A DNA stretch of 64,000 nucleotides. Source: Micractinium sp. NFX-FRZ. Lineage: Eukaryota; Chlorophyta; Trebouxiophyceae; Chlorellales; Chlorellaceae. Positions 1 through 11,129 of the stretch are shown here, piece by piece; position 1 is the stretch's first letter; each line of letters opens with the position of its first letter. Location of the stretch: NCBI GenBank assembly GCA_029339195.1, contig JAPTJF010000010.1, forward strand, positions 1-64,000, read 5' to 3'. The notes beneath the pieces are model-generated. The model had not been told where the DNA came from. It searched no databases and was given only the letters and a program-made list of their open reading frames with translations. The position numbers were made by a program, and so were the translations under genes.

Positions 1-45
1 GGGGGGCGGGGGGGAAAAGGGGGGGGGGGGGGGGGGGGGGGCGCA
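1..45. repeat. Poly-G tract
   Basis: Almost pure G run at the window edge, inside the iPGM intron. It is a simple-sequence tract prone to assembly error. Confidence 0.8.
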
Positions 46-211
46 CAGGGGGCGGGCAGGGGCCGCACAAAGGTCGTGCAGTGGACGGGCAGGCAGGGCG
101 ATGGCTAGGAGGGCTGGCATGAAACCTCGGGGGACAGGCACCTGGGATGTCTGGCAGGAAGATTCCCGGCCCGAGGCGCAACTGAAACCCCGGACGTCTG
201 CCCAGACTTTT

Positions 212-212
<1 letters not shown>

Positions 213-249
<37 letters not shown>
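213..249. repeat. CCTG tetranucleotide microsatellite
   Basis: About nine head-to-tail copies of CCTG/GCCT in the polypyrimidine region before the exon at 296. Confidence 0.8.
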
Positions 250-295
250 ATACACCTGCCCCCCTACCTCCCCTGCCCCTCTTGCCTGCCCGCAG

Positions 296-936
296 AGGGA
301 CAAGGAGGGCGCCCCTCTCTTCAAGTTTGGGAGGCCTGTGGAGCTGACCAGCCACACACTAAACCCTGTGCCCTGCGTCATCGGCGGCGCCGGGCTGCCC
401 AACAACGTGCACTTCAGGTTTGCGGCGGTGCAAGGTCCTGTGGTTGGAAAGAAATCCAACCCCACGGTGCATCCCCCCCCCGTTTAGTCACAAAAGCTCT
501 GGTATGCCCAGGTGCAGGTTGGGGCAGAGCTCCAGCCCCGGCCCGGCTGGCTCGACAACCGCACCTGGCGCCGCTGCTGTGCCCGCTGTGGTGGCCTTCA
601 AGCGCCGCTGCAAACCCCAGTCAACTGCAATGCCCCTTTCCGCGCGCTTGCCCCTGCCCCTGCCCCTGCCTGCCTGCAGGGAGGACCTGCCGCAGGCGGG
701 GCTGGCCAACGTGACGGCCACCTTCCTCAACCTGCTGGGCTTCCAGGTGCAGTGCAGCCTGGCACTGGTGTGAACTCCCTCGTTCACTTGTGTGAAAGTC
801 TTTGGGTTTGGCGGCAGCCAACCCTCCTGACCCCGCCAGCTCTTGCATCACACTCTTGTGGCGCTCACCATGCCTGTTGTATGTGCAGGCCCCAGACTTC
901 TACATGCCCACGCTCATCACCACAGACGACAAGTGA
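296..936 (+). CDS. 2,3-bisphosphoglycerate-independent phosphoglycerate mutase, C-terminal exons (partial)
   Basis: This is the 3' end of an iPGM gene, the glycolytic enzyme that interconverts 3- and 2-phosphoglycerate. Three exons are visible: 296-417, 680-746 and 889-936 (TGA). Spliced, they read through conserved iPGM C-terminal blocks: KFGRPVELTSHTLNPVPCVI, then an exon starting at REDLPQAGLANVTATFLNLL, then APDFYMPTLITTDDK and stop. All joins have GT-AG ends and keep frame. The catalytic N-terminal part lies outside the window to the left. The intron upstream of 296 carries a poly-G run and a CCTG microsatellite. A second iPGM gene starts at 63420 in the same orientation. Confidence 0.9.
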
Positions 937-1555
937 GCACCAGCTGAGAGGTTGGCTGGCACTGGTGGAGGTGCCGACGTCATCAGCAATGAAGCGCGGC
1001 ATTACACAGCCAGCACAACAGATTGCCTACGGACGGCAGGCGCACCACCCGGCCGGTGTTCTCACCACATCTTGCAAGCCACCCTGACGAGCCGCACAAG
1101 CGCCCACCCACCCAAGCCAGCCAAGCGTCACAAGGCCCCCGAGCGACGGAAAGCACCCACCTCTGAAGTGTCACAGCCATTCAACTTTCACGACCCTGCC
1201 GCACCGCACCCTCCCTCCCGCCTCACCCGCTGTACCATCAAGTTGCTGTTGCTGTACTGCTGTACGTAGTTGATGCTGTACCGCTTGTACGTAGTTGTTG
1301 TTGCTGTACTGCATGCAGTGTCCCCTCCCGCGGGTGTGCCAATCCTTTGGGGCCCTGCCCTCTACTGTTCAATGCCTGCCCCCATCTCCGATGACGCAAC
1401 GCACGCCTGGCACTGCCTTTCATTCTCGAGCGCCGCGCGCACACGCTTTTTGCACAGAAAGCTGCCTGGAACCGACCAGGGACGGCAGGGGGGAGCAGGG
1501 GCCCACATCAGCCTGAAGGAAACCCCCAGCCCCTGCCCCGGTGTTTGTAAATTCA

Positions 1556-1560
1556 CAGAG
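1556..1560 (+). terminator. TGTAA polyadenylation signal for the upstream iPGM gene
   Basis: First TGTAA on the plus strand after the stop at 936. TGTAA is the usual green-algal poly(A) signal. The implied 3' UTR is about 620 nt. Confidence 0.55.
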
Positions 1561-1565
1561 TCAGT

Positions 1566-1570
1566 TTACA
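1566..1570 (-). terminator. TGTAA polyadenylation signal for the SnoaL-like gene
   Basis: First minus-strand TGTAA (TTACA on plus) after the stop at 2228. It lies only 5 bp from the opposing iPGM signal. Confidence 0.55.
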
Positions 1571-2227
1571 TATCGCAGCGCTGCTGTGTAGACAGGCAGC
1601 AAAAATCGTGTGGCAGTGTATGCATGGGCCACACTTGAGGAGGGGAGGGAGGGGGGGTGCGGCGGCGGCACGAGTTTCCAACAATGTGGCAGCAAAGGGT
1701 GCGTGGGCTGGGGGCCCGTGGAAGAAGGGGGCAAAAGGGGGAAGACAGAGCAGTGCTGTGCCAGTATGTATCATCTCCTTCAAGCGACACAGCAGTGTAG
1801 GCGTGGCGGTTCCATTCAACCGGGCATCAAAATCAAGACGGCTGAGGCATGTAGTAGCACAAGAGGTCCAGTGGACACATAGTAGTCATACATTAGAGGT
1901 GAGCACGGCCGGGGGCGGCTGCAGCGGTAGGCAGCGGCGGGCAGAGCGGCAGGCTGCGGTGAGGGGCACTACAGCAAAAGGAGTCTGCAGTCCAGCAGGG
2001 AAACATTGCTCCCTGCCCCGCACTCGTGACGTTTGGCAGGCCAGCCGCCAGCTAGGTCGGGCGTTGCCTGCGCCTTGACAGGAGGCGCTGTGTTGTCTAC
2101 AAGTCCTCGTGGCCTGCACATCGCACGTCCCCCCCAGCGTGGCATGGAGCAGTTTGAGAGCAGTTTGATGTGGCAGGCAGCAGCGGTGGGCGGCGTCCCG
2201 CCCCGCACAAATGCCACGGACGCCCCC

Positions 2228-4215
2228 TCAACTGCCTGCCTTCCCCAGTGCCAAGCTCAACCGGTCGACCCCGCCCAGGCAGAGCATGCTGGCTCCTGCG
2301 TGCTGGGCAGCAGGTAGATCGCCACCTCTTCCACTCATCCACTCTCCCACCCGCCCACCTGCCAATGCACTTTACACGTGTTAGCCCCTCTGCCTCCCCA
2401 AGGGCACACACCACCCGCCGGCCCACCTAGGTAGAAAGCATACTCCTCCGCGTTGGGCTGCCGGTACGTGATGACCTGGCGGATCAGGCCGTCACGCTCT
2501 CCATCAAACACAAACAGGCTCACACCTGCGGCAGCGCCAACACGCACGGGCAGCATCAGCACACGCCTGGTGGTGCATGCGAGTTCAAAGCAGGCCCATG
2601 CCAGCGAAGCAGCGCAGGCGAAGCGGGTGGCAGCAGCATGTAGGCACGTCCCTCCCTCCCTTGCTGCCGACACCACCAGAGCCCGGGGCAGTGCACCCAC
2701 CTGAGAAGGTGCTGCGCCGGCCGGATGCCGGGTAGTCCCGCCACCCACCAAAGTTGGTGCCTGCAAAGCAAGGGGGTGGCCTTGCTTGCTCACGCTCAAC
2801 TGGCAAGGCACATCCTTGCAACCAGCCCTCTGCCTGCAGCCCCTGCCTGCTAGCATCTGCCCCCCTCCCCTCCCCACCACTCCGTCCCCACTTGGCGCAC
2901 ACTGCCAGCGCCTCCCGCTGCCTTCCCTTGAACCCATTCTCGCTCTGCCCTGAGCCCCAGCCCCCCTGGCCCGCCCGCCCGCCTGGCCCACCCGTGCACG
3001 TGAAGTGCAGCGCCACCGTGGGCGCCTCGCCCCCTGCCAGCACAGCCTCTGCCTGCAGCGTGTAGTCTGGGTAGGAGGCAAACAGCTCCCGGTACACGGC
3101 GCACACCTGCGGGAAGAGGTGAGGAGGACAGAGACGCGGCCTTGAGCTGCCACCAAGGCAGCCCGACAAGCCCCCACCAAGTCTGTCGCCCAAGTCTGTC
3201 GCCCAAGTCTGTCGCTTGCACCCACATGGTCCTGGTGATGCAAGGGGTCAGGCAGGCTGGCAACAGGGTGGCGGAAGTGGGCGATCAGGTGGGTGCCCAC
3301 CGGCGGCCAGGCGGGCACCTGCCCTATCCCCTCCCCTCTTCAGCCCACTTGCTTGCCTTCTTGGGCCCCACAACGTTGCTGCTGGACCACACCCGGTCGC
3401 TCCACACCTGCAGCAGCAGCAAAAAAGTGGGGCCATCCAGGTGGGTTGGCAGCGGCAGCGGCAGCCAGGCCAGAGCTGCTGGCAGCAGCAGCAGCAGCGG
3501 CGGCGGCGGCAGCAACCCCGGCCAGCAGCAGCAGCAGCAGCAGCCATCCGAGTGGATGCAGCAGCGGGGCACAGGAGGCAGGGCAGGCGTTGGCCGACCA
3601 GGCTGCTCACCACTTGCTCGGAGAGGAGGGAGCAGAGGCCCTCCACATCCTGGCGGTTCACTGCCGTCACATACTTGCCGACCGTGGCCTGCAGCAGAGG
3701 GGCACGGGGTGGTTGTGGGGCAGAGGGTGGGGCACGTTGGGTGGGAGGCCAGGACCATATCGAAGGCGGTGGGGCTGGTGAACGTGAAGGTGCATGCAAA
3801 GAGGTGGTGAGAGCGGCAGCCTCGGAGGTGATGGAAGTGGAAGCAGTGCAGGGAGGCTGCCTGGCAGCGCCTTCTGGGACACCCCCCTGAGCACGGTGGC
3901 CAGTGACGGTGGCAGCGGCTGGGCAGTGGCGGCGGCGGCATTGGTGGCGGTGGCAGCAGGTGGCCCGACACGGCCCCAGGGAAGCTTGCAATGGGAAACC
4001 AGTTGTGCATGCGGGGAGCAGGGCGGAACAATGCAGACTTCGCCAGTTTCGGCGGTGGCCACACTTGCCTGCAAAGCAGCGGGATCGTGCCGCACTATAA
4101 ACGCCTGAACACGCAACGCCGCAGAACGGCAGGCCCTCCGTCTTTGGGTTCCGGCTGCCAGAAACGGGGCTACCCGCAGGGGCGCTGCCGCACGGGTTTG
4201 CTGCGGCAGCGGCAT
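2228..4215 (-). CDS. SnoaL/NTF2-like domain protein, possibly plastid targeted
   Basis: Minus-strand exons splice into a SnoaL-like (NTF2 fold) domain, a family of small barrels acting as cyclases, isomerases or binding modules; the substrate cannot be told. In order: ATVGKYVTAVNRQDVEGLCS (from 3688), VWSDRVWSSSNV (3407), VGTHLIAHFRHPVASLPDPL (3318-3226), VCAVYRELFASYPDYTLQAE (3106-2992), GTNFGGWRDYPASGRRSTFS (2760-2701), VSLFVFDGERDGLIRQVITY (2525-2427), then a last exon 2325-2228. The proposed start at 4215 gives MPLPQQTRAAAPLRVAPFLA, rich in Arg/Ala and followed by ALRVQA, like an algal chloroplast transit peptide. The join between this N-terminus and the exon at 3688 is not resolved, so the start is the weakest part. 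CAG repeats occur in its introns. Confidence 0.72.
3180..3213. repeat. Three tandem 13-bp repeats in an intron
   Basis: AAGTCTGTCGCCC repeated about three times within an intron of the SnoaL-like gene. No function apparent. Confidence 0.6.
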
Positions 4216-5240
4216 GGGTAGGTGAAGTGCTGGATATTGACAGAGAAGATGAGCAGGGCGCAAGTCGCACTCAGATTGCATGTGCACTGCGGCCGCATGA
4301 GGCGACCCTGCACCGCTGCTGCCGAGCCCTCATGCCACGGCGGGCGCCGCAGCACCCCTTGGCGCCCTGCCAGCCTTCCAAGCTGCTTGGAAGGGGTGTG
4401 CATGGGGGATTACAGTGGACCAGTCATGCGACCGGGAAGCGGTATCGGAGGTCATACAGTTATGTGTGCGTGTTGGCGGCGGGTGGGGGCGTGAAGCAGG
4501 GCAGAGCGACTAGCAGGCAAGGAGCAGGGAGACATAGGCATACGCTAGGGGGACGCTACAGCAGCAGGAGGGATGTGTGTTTGGCTGGGGTGGGGTTTGG
4601 TGGGAGAGCACTTGTCGTACGATAGGTAGAGGGACGGTTGACACGAAAGGGGAAGGGGAGACGGGGCGGCGTTCGTACAATGAATCGCTTGCTGACTGGG
4701 TTGGTTTTGTGGCGGCTGCCTGGGCACATGGAAGAGAGAGGGGGCGAGAGCGGGGTGCAATGAAACTACAAACGAAACTGAACAAAACCAGGGGGAGACT
4801 GGGCAACGGGGGGGACCAACAAAAAAACCGCAACACCAAATGCAGTGCCTGAGCAGGGAGTGAGGGTAGTAGTAGAATGCGGCAGACGCCCGGGGCGGGG
4901 GGCGCAGAAATGCAGGGATGGGGGGTCAGAGAATGCTGGGCTCCGGTCCGAAAAAATAAAATGCTGGGGGTGCTTCTCAGGAGCGGGGCGGAAAATTAGC
5001 CTAGGATGTGGTGTGGTGCGGTGGTGCACAGGGCAGGAGGGGATGGCTTCCTGGCCCATGAAATGGGGGTGTGGGGGCCTGCGCACTCGCAGGGATGGGG
5101 GGTGCCGGGCGTGCCAGCAGGCGGGGGGAGGGCGCTCGCGTGCCTGCGCCGGCCAAGTCCTGTGCGGTTGGCTAACAGGTGGCGACAGGCAGCGCGAGCG
5201 GCGCCTCCCTCTCGTACAGATACTGCTCGCTCACCCCTGC
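4216..5240. other. Intergenic: SnoaL-like promoter side and alpha-amylase 3' UTR
   Basis: No supported coding exon. Both neighbours are on the minus strand, so the right part should be the amylase 3' UTR and the left part the promoter of the SnoaL-like gene. The tract around 4640-4850 is relatively A-rich. Confidence 0.55.
4410..4414 (-). terminator. TGTAA polyadenylation signal for alpha-amylase
   Basis: First minus-strand TGTAA seen downstream of the amylase stop at 5241. It implies a long 3' UTR of about 830 nt. Confidence 0.4.
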
Positions 5241-8200
5241 TCACTTCTTCTCCCAAATGGTCCAGCAGTGGCCGGCGTCGACTGCAGCAGGGGGCAGGTG
5301 GACAGGCGGGCGCGAGGAATGAGACAGCTGGTGCCCGCAGCGTGCACAGCGCCGTCCCCCTCTCCACGATCTACACACACCCGTCATGCCCGGGCAAAGA
5401 CAGCGCCCCGGCAGGCCCATCAAATCGCATCAAACCTCAACCCCTATACTTCACTCACCGGGCTGGTACTGCTCCGCGCCCTCCACCTCGGCAGCCTCCA
5501 GGGTGAAGTCGCCCGGGCCCAGCTTGACCACCAGCTTGTCGTCAATGACCGCAGCATACACGTCGCGCTTGGAGCACACAATCTTGACCTGCGGGCACGC
5601 GGCGGGCAGGCAGCAGCGGCGGGTCAGCGGCGGCTCCAGCAGAAGAAGTGCAGCCGGCAGCCCACAGTGCAGCGGGGCAGGCAGGGCTGAGCGGCAGTGC
5701 ACTGCGCGTTAGACAACAGGCAGGCAGTAGCACGACACCCGCTGCTGCCGGATGGAAAGGCAGGACCCGCCCGCAACCGCCCATGCCGTGTGTGGCCCTG
5801 CCTGCCCCGCCCCCCGCGCCCCCGCCTCTCCTCACCGTGGAGCGGCAGTGCAGCCCGTTGCGGTTGCGCAGGTCAATGAGGCGGGTGATGACGTGGCGCA
5901 GCTGCGGGGCGTTGGCGTCGTACAGGTGGTCGTAGAACACTGAGAGGGGACACAGGGGGCGAGGGGGAGGGAGGGGGAAGAGGAGGGGGTGAGCGGGTGT
6001 GAGCAGCGGGAGGGTGAAGAAGAGGTGCCGGTGGCAGAGGGGAACACCAACAGGAGCACAGGCAGCACTGCATCCCAAGCTAGCAGCCAGTCCCAGCTGC
6101 GTGCAACCCAGTCCCGTGCCGAGCTTGCCAGGCGCAGCAGGCGCAGCACACCTGTGGGGGTGCCCGGGTGGGTGAGGATATATGCATACCCCTGCTCCAG
6201 CGCGTGGCTGGGGAAGCGCCAGTGACCCTGCAGGCCAGCGGACACACAGCACAGCGCAGCGCGGCCGGTCAGCTTTGGGCGATTCGACCTGGCGCACACA
6301 CATCAGTTCCAGCGCGGAGCAAGTTGGGCGCACAAACTGCTATCACCTGCGCGCCACCAGAATGGAAGGTGACTGCCCACCACCCACATACGCCCCACCA
6401 GCTGGCAGTACCAGCTGCAGTACCACCCCCTAGCTCCACCTGCATGCTGCCTGCGTCGTGGTTCTCCAGGAAGGTAAGTGCCCACCACCCACCCACGCCG
6501 CAGCAACTGCAGTACCATCTGCAGTACCACCCCCTAGCCCCACCTGGGTGCTGCCCGTGTCGTGGTTCTCCAGAAAGGTGACGGCGCGCGAGGGCCACCA
6601 GCCCATGAGGCCCGGCGGCTTGCCCGCCGCGTCGCTGAGCCGCCAGTACTCGCAGCGCTCGAAGACGGCGTGCAGGATGCCCTTGGTGGTGATGTCTGCA
6701 GTACAAGGGGGGCAGAAGGGGTGAGTCAGAGCTTGGCGTAGCATGCTCAGCATGCTCACAGCACAGTATGCAGGATGCCCTTGGTGGTGATGTCTGAAGC
6801 GGGTGGGGCAGGGGTGGGGGAGGCTGGGGAGAAGGTGGGGGGAGGTGGCAGTCATGTGTGTGGGTGGCATAGCAGGCACACAGCATGGCTGTTCAAACGC
6901 GCTTCATGGTGATGATGAATGCCAGCAGTTCTGTCGGCAGCTGTCAATATGCACGGCCAGACTAGTGGGTTCTGAACTGTCTTTTAGGGTCTCCTGTAAC
7001 GCCAGCCCTGCCAGCCTTCCCCAGGAGGGGGGTGCAGGGCCAGCAGCAGCTGCCACCCCCCTTCCCCCCCGTGCCCGCCCAACTCCCAGGCATGGGCGCT
7101 CACCAAACGCGGTGGCCAGCCCCCCGGCCGCCTCTATCCAGCTGATGATGCGCTGGCGGTGGGCGTCCTGGTTGTGGGCGGGGGTGCCGTCAAACTGGTA
7201 GGCCAGGGAGTCCCAGTACTCGCCTGCAGGCGGGCGAGGAGGGAAGAAAGACAGGAGGCAAGGAGGCAGGGGAGGTTATGTTCACGAATCTCAAGTCGGC
7301 CGAGTGGACGGGCAAGCAACAGCCGGCCTCCTCTCTTGCTGCCCCCCTTCTGCAGCAGCAGCAGCAGCAGCAGGTGCGCTGTGCCGGTGCCAGCCAGGCA
7401 GTGTCACTGAGACATAGGAGCTCACCGACCACAAACTCGGGTGCGGATGCCTCCAGGTAGTCGCGCACGTGGCTGCCGTGGAAGCCCTTGACAAAGTCCA
7501 GCCTGCGGCAGCGGGGGTAGAGGGCGGAGGGTGAGGAGGGGGTGAAAGGTTGGGCGGGGCAGGCGGCTGCAAGCAGACTCACCCAGAGCACACATAGGTC
7601 AGCAAGTGCACAAGCCCTTCTCACGTACCTTCCTGCCCTCCTGCCAGCCCGCCCGCCTGCCTCCCCAGCATGCGCACAGCGCGTGCGCGCACCCACCTCC
7701 ATCCGTCGAAGCCCACGTGCTGGCGCAGCCACACCATCCACTCGCACAGGTCGCGCTTGACAAAGGGCTGGGAGTGGTCGATGTTGGGCGCGGCGTCAAA
7801 GAATTCGCCGCTCGACAGGTTGCCGCGCCCGCCATACTCAGACTGGTCGCCTGCACCACAACGGCGGGGGGACCACAACAGACGCTGGGCATGAGTGGAA
7901 CTGCGCCAAACCAGGCAGCCAGGCGGTGAGCACGCTTCCGAAGGTCTGGACACACAGCGCGCCGCGCGGCTGTGCAGGTTGCAGGCAGGCGGGGCTGGCA
8001 GGAGCGGCGGGGCAGCGGAGACAGGGGCGGGCAGGGATCGGATGGCAGCGGCAGCAGGTTTGTTTGCGCCACGCACCCACGATGGCGCGCTCGTCCCACG
8101 ACATCTTGCCCCCAAACTTGTTCCACTTGCCGCCGTCGCCCTGGAAGTGGGCGCAGCGGTGGTTGAGCACAGCGTCTCCCAGCACCTTGATGCCCCGCCC

Positions 8201-10290
8201 CTGCAGCGACTGCACGCAGCTGCAGGCGGGGAGGGGGAGGGGGCAGCCAGGAGGAGGCAAGGGGGAACGGACGGGCCAGGTCAGCATGTGACCTTCAAGC
8301 TGTGCATGCTTGAGGCAGGAATGCACACCAACTCGTACTGTCGGGGCCCGCAGGCTGGCTGCTTGCGCACCAAGCAGTGCACTTTGTGCAGGCCCCAGAG
8401 GCCACGCAGCAGCAGCAGCAGCAGCGTGCCACGTCAGCAGCGTGCCACGTCAGCGAGCGGCGGGCGCCCTCTCACTTGATGAGGTCGTGCTCGCTGCCGT
8501 AGCGCGAGTTGAGGTTGTACAGGTCGCGCGGCATGTAGCCCTGCTCAGACACAGAGTCTGCAGGCACACAGGAGGGGACGGTAGCAGAAGGCAGGGGAGG
8601 GGTGAGGCAGGAGCGGGTCGTTTGCCTGGCTGGGGGCCAGTGGAAACAGGCGCCCGGCGAGTGGCACACGCGGCTGGCATCGCAGGAGCAGCCGATGCAC
8701 GCAGGAGCCCTCACCCCCCTTCCCCACACCCACACCACTCACCCAGCCTCTTACATGCTGCCAGCCTCCTGCCCTCCCCTCCTTCCCCTTCTTCCCCCAG
8801 CCCTCCCAAGCCACACACCACGCTCACCCGTGAAGGGCGGCAGCCACACGGCGGTGAACCCCATGTCGGCAATCTCCTGCGCCTGCCCCGCAATGTGGCG
8901 GAACCACCCCTGCCGCCAGCTCTCCCAGTTGAAGCCCTGCAGCAGGATCTCGCGCCCCGTGCCCTCCGCGCGCCCCCCCTTGGCGTCGGGCAGCCGCGGC
9001 AGGCCCCGCTGCTGCGGCGGCGGCGGCGGCGGCGGCGCCGCGCGCTGCTCCTCCCGCTCCGGCGCCGGCGCCGGCGCCACCGCCACCTGCTGCAGCACCG
9101 GCTGGTGCACCTCGGGCGTGTGCGGCGCGGGGCCCTCTGGCTCCGGCTGCCCAGCTGGCGCCGGCTCCGCCGCCTGCTTCTTCCTCCTCCGCTCCGTCTT
9201 CTCTGCCTCCTTCTCAGGGAAGAGCACCACGTTGCTCAGGAACTTGTGCAGGTGCTGCAGCGGCTGCAGGCGGGGCGAGGGCGGCAGCGCCTCGCCCGCC
9301 ACACCGGAGCGGTACTCGGCTTCCGTGATGGAGCTGAGCTCCGCTTGGATGATGGACAGGCGCTGCTGCATGTGGGACACCGGGTCCTGCAGATGAGAGG
9401 GGCGAGTGGGGATGGGATGGGAAGGCGGGGAGGCAAGGGGTGAGCGGTGATGCAGCCGCAAAAATGGGCAATGTGAGGCATGTGGGGCGTGTGGGGCATG
9501 CGGGGGAGTGGGGTGGAGTACAGCCGTGGGTAGGAGCGGCAGAGGCGGGGCGGATGCGGGGCAGTTGGGGGGCCAAAGCCAGCACACGGCTCCTGGCAGG
9601 CGGCGCTGGCCACGCTGTGCGGTGCGGCCTCCCCTTGTGCCCGGCCCTGTCCTCCCTTGTGCGGCCTGGCCCTCTCCTCTCATGTGTGACCCTAACTCCC
9701 TGTGCGCGGCGCTCCCCTCCCTTGTGCGGCCCTCCCACTCCCGTGTGAGTCATCAGAGCACACGGGTGCACAGGCCCTGCTAACAACAACAACCCGCTGG
9801 CCGGTTGGGCGCCCACCTTCTCAAAAGGCTCAGCCACAGGGATGTATGTGTAGGTGGGGCGTGAGAAGGCGGCCTCGGCAGACTGCCTCGCCGCCTCAAT
9901 CGCGTATGTCTCGGCGGGTTCAGCCGACGCCGTCGACGGCTCGGCGCGCGCACGCTGCGCCTCGGCTGTCGGGGCCTCGGGATCCATGAGCATGCGCCAC
10001 CTGCGGGCGGAAATTGGATGTACAGGTCGGGTGCGGCGGTCACCATGGGATGAGGGCCGCTGGACAGGCGGGGCGCAGTAGTGGTTGGGAGGCTAACAAC
10101 GGCGGCGCCGGGCAGCCACCCCCGTTGCGGCAGCGTCTTGCATTGGCCAACAAACACGCGCCGCGCGCTCTGCGCACCTGGAAGCGGTGCGCGTGGCCCT
10201 GGGGACTACTTCTGTCTGCAAGCGGGCGCGCTGCAAGAGCCGGCCGCTGCGGGAGCCCGCCAGCCTGCTGCCTGGCCTGGAGCTTTGCAT
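5241..10290 (-). CDS. Alpha-amylase (GH13), AMY3-like, plastid type
   Basis: About 13 exons splice to roughly 640 residues of a GH13 endo-alpha-amylase, which cuts alpha-1,4 bonds in starch. Exon 1 (10290-10178) gives [20 protein letters not shown], an Arg/Ser-rich transit-peptide-like start, joined in frame to 10000-9817. A charged Pro/Ala-rich linker follows. The catalytic barrel begins at [18 protein letters not shown] (exon 9386-8828). Visible signatures are [16 protein letters not shown] joined to LDFVKG (nucleophile Asp), FVVGEYWDS (acid/base Glu), [16 protein letters not shown] and [12 protein letters not shown] (third catalytic Asp). The C-terminal beta domain has [19 protein letters not shown] and ends CWTIWEKK (5281-5241). 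It lacks room for the two CBM45 modules of Arabidopsis AMY3. Partial copies of one exon's ends sit in the adjoining introns. Confidence 0.93.
6375..6582 (-). repeat. Tandem duplication of the FLENHD exon end and its splice donor
   Basis: A unit of about 104 bp is present twice. The copy overlapping the real exon encodes [12 protein letters not shown] and donor; the copy inside the intron encodes [12 protein letters not shown] and donor. A third, poorer copy (VTFHSGGAQ) begins at about 6368. Confidence 0.85.
6669..6801 (-). repeat. Duplicated 5' end of the same amylase exon with its acceptor
   Basis: A 27-bp block covering the exon start (encoding DITTKGIL) and the preceding AG occurs at 6674-6700 and again 99 bp upstream in the intron at 6773-6799. 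Confidence 0.8.
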
Positions 10291-11129
10291 GTCGCTTGCC
10301 GCTGTTTGCGGACCGGCTCTGATCTAGCTAGATGTTTGTGTAGCTGAAATGCGCCGAAAGCAGTGCCGTGCAGCGCCGAGAAGTGTCGGTAGCAGCGAGG
10401 GCTGGCAATGGTGCCGCCCTGCACGCGCAACGCAGCGCAAGTGTTGGCAGACACCTCTTGAAGCAGCCCGGACAATGTGCAGCAGGTGCCACCACTGCCG
10501 CTTCTCGACCGGTTGTTGATGAGGGCGTGGGAGACATGCGTCGCCTGCTGCCCTCGCCCCTGCGCCTTCCCCGACCCATCAGCACTGCCGACTGTTCACG
10601 AGCATGGCAACTCAGAGCGTGCTTCTCAGGCCGTTGGGTCGCCAGAAAGCAGGAGACGAGGGGCTGTGGTAGCATGCCAATTTCGTGGCTGTGGAGAGGG
10701 GTTGTTGGGCACGCCGAGATACTGCGCCTGCCGGCCTTGCCTGCCACAGACTCCCCCAGCAGGAGGTGGTCACCAACGCCAGCGCTGTGCAAGCGCAGGG
10801 GCAGCACAGGGCCACGTCCCTCCAAGGCAGCCGGCTGTCCAAGGGTACTGCAGCCTGCCCATGGTCTACCCCAGCAGGCCGCTGTTCCATGGCATTTTAC
10901 AAGTACACTGTGCTGGGTGTGCTCAGAAGTGGGTGAGATAAAATGAAATGTTTATGAGACAATTGGCAGGTGCTGTCCTATTGCCAGAGCAGGCAAGCTT
11001 CGCACGATTCGCCCGCTGACACATGAGACCGCGTGAGAGGGGTGCACTAAGGTGGCGCCGCCGCGATGCCCAGCCCCACCCAGGCAGGCCGCGGCGCAGC
11101 TCCGCCCCCCTTCAGCGGCCTGTCTTCAC
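10291..11129. other. Intergenic: amylase promoter side and CoA-transferase 3' UTR
   Basis: Contains open frames on both strands but none with recognisable domains or splice logic. The stretch next to 10290 should contain the amylase promoter; no clear TATA element was identified. Confidence 0.5.
10897..10901 (-). terminator. TGTAA polyadenylation signal for the CoA-transferase
   Basis: Minus-strand TGTAA about 230 nt after the stop at 11130. Confidence 0.6.

Larger units (their letters stand above)
937..2227. other. Convergent intergenic region between iPGM and the SnoaL-like gene
   Basis: No convincing coding exon on either strand. It holds the two 3' UTRs, which converge on facing TGTAA signals near 1556-1570. 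The many open frames here show no recognisable protein signature. Confidence 0.6.

Noticed and set aside
1238..1320. Repeated CTGTACGTAGTTG-like strings as a regulatory array
   Set aside because: Only two or three imperfect copies in a 3' UTR; could be simple slippage and no partner or motif supports regulation.
10368..10946. 192-codon plus-strand open frame between amylase and CoA-transferase
   Set aside because: No domain, no splice logic, and it overlaps the expected amylase promoter and the CoA-transferase poly(A) signal on the other strand.
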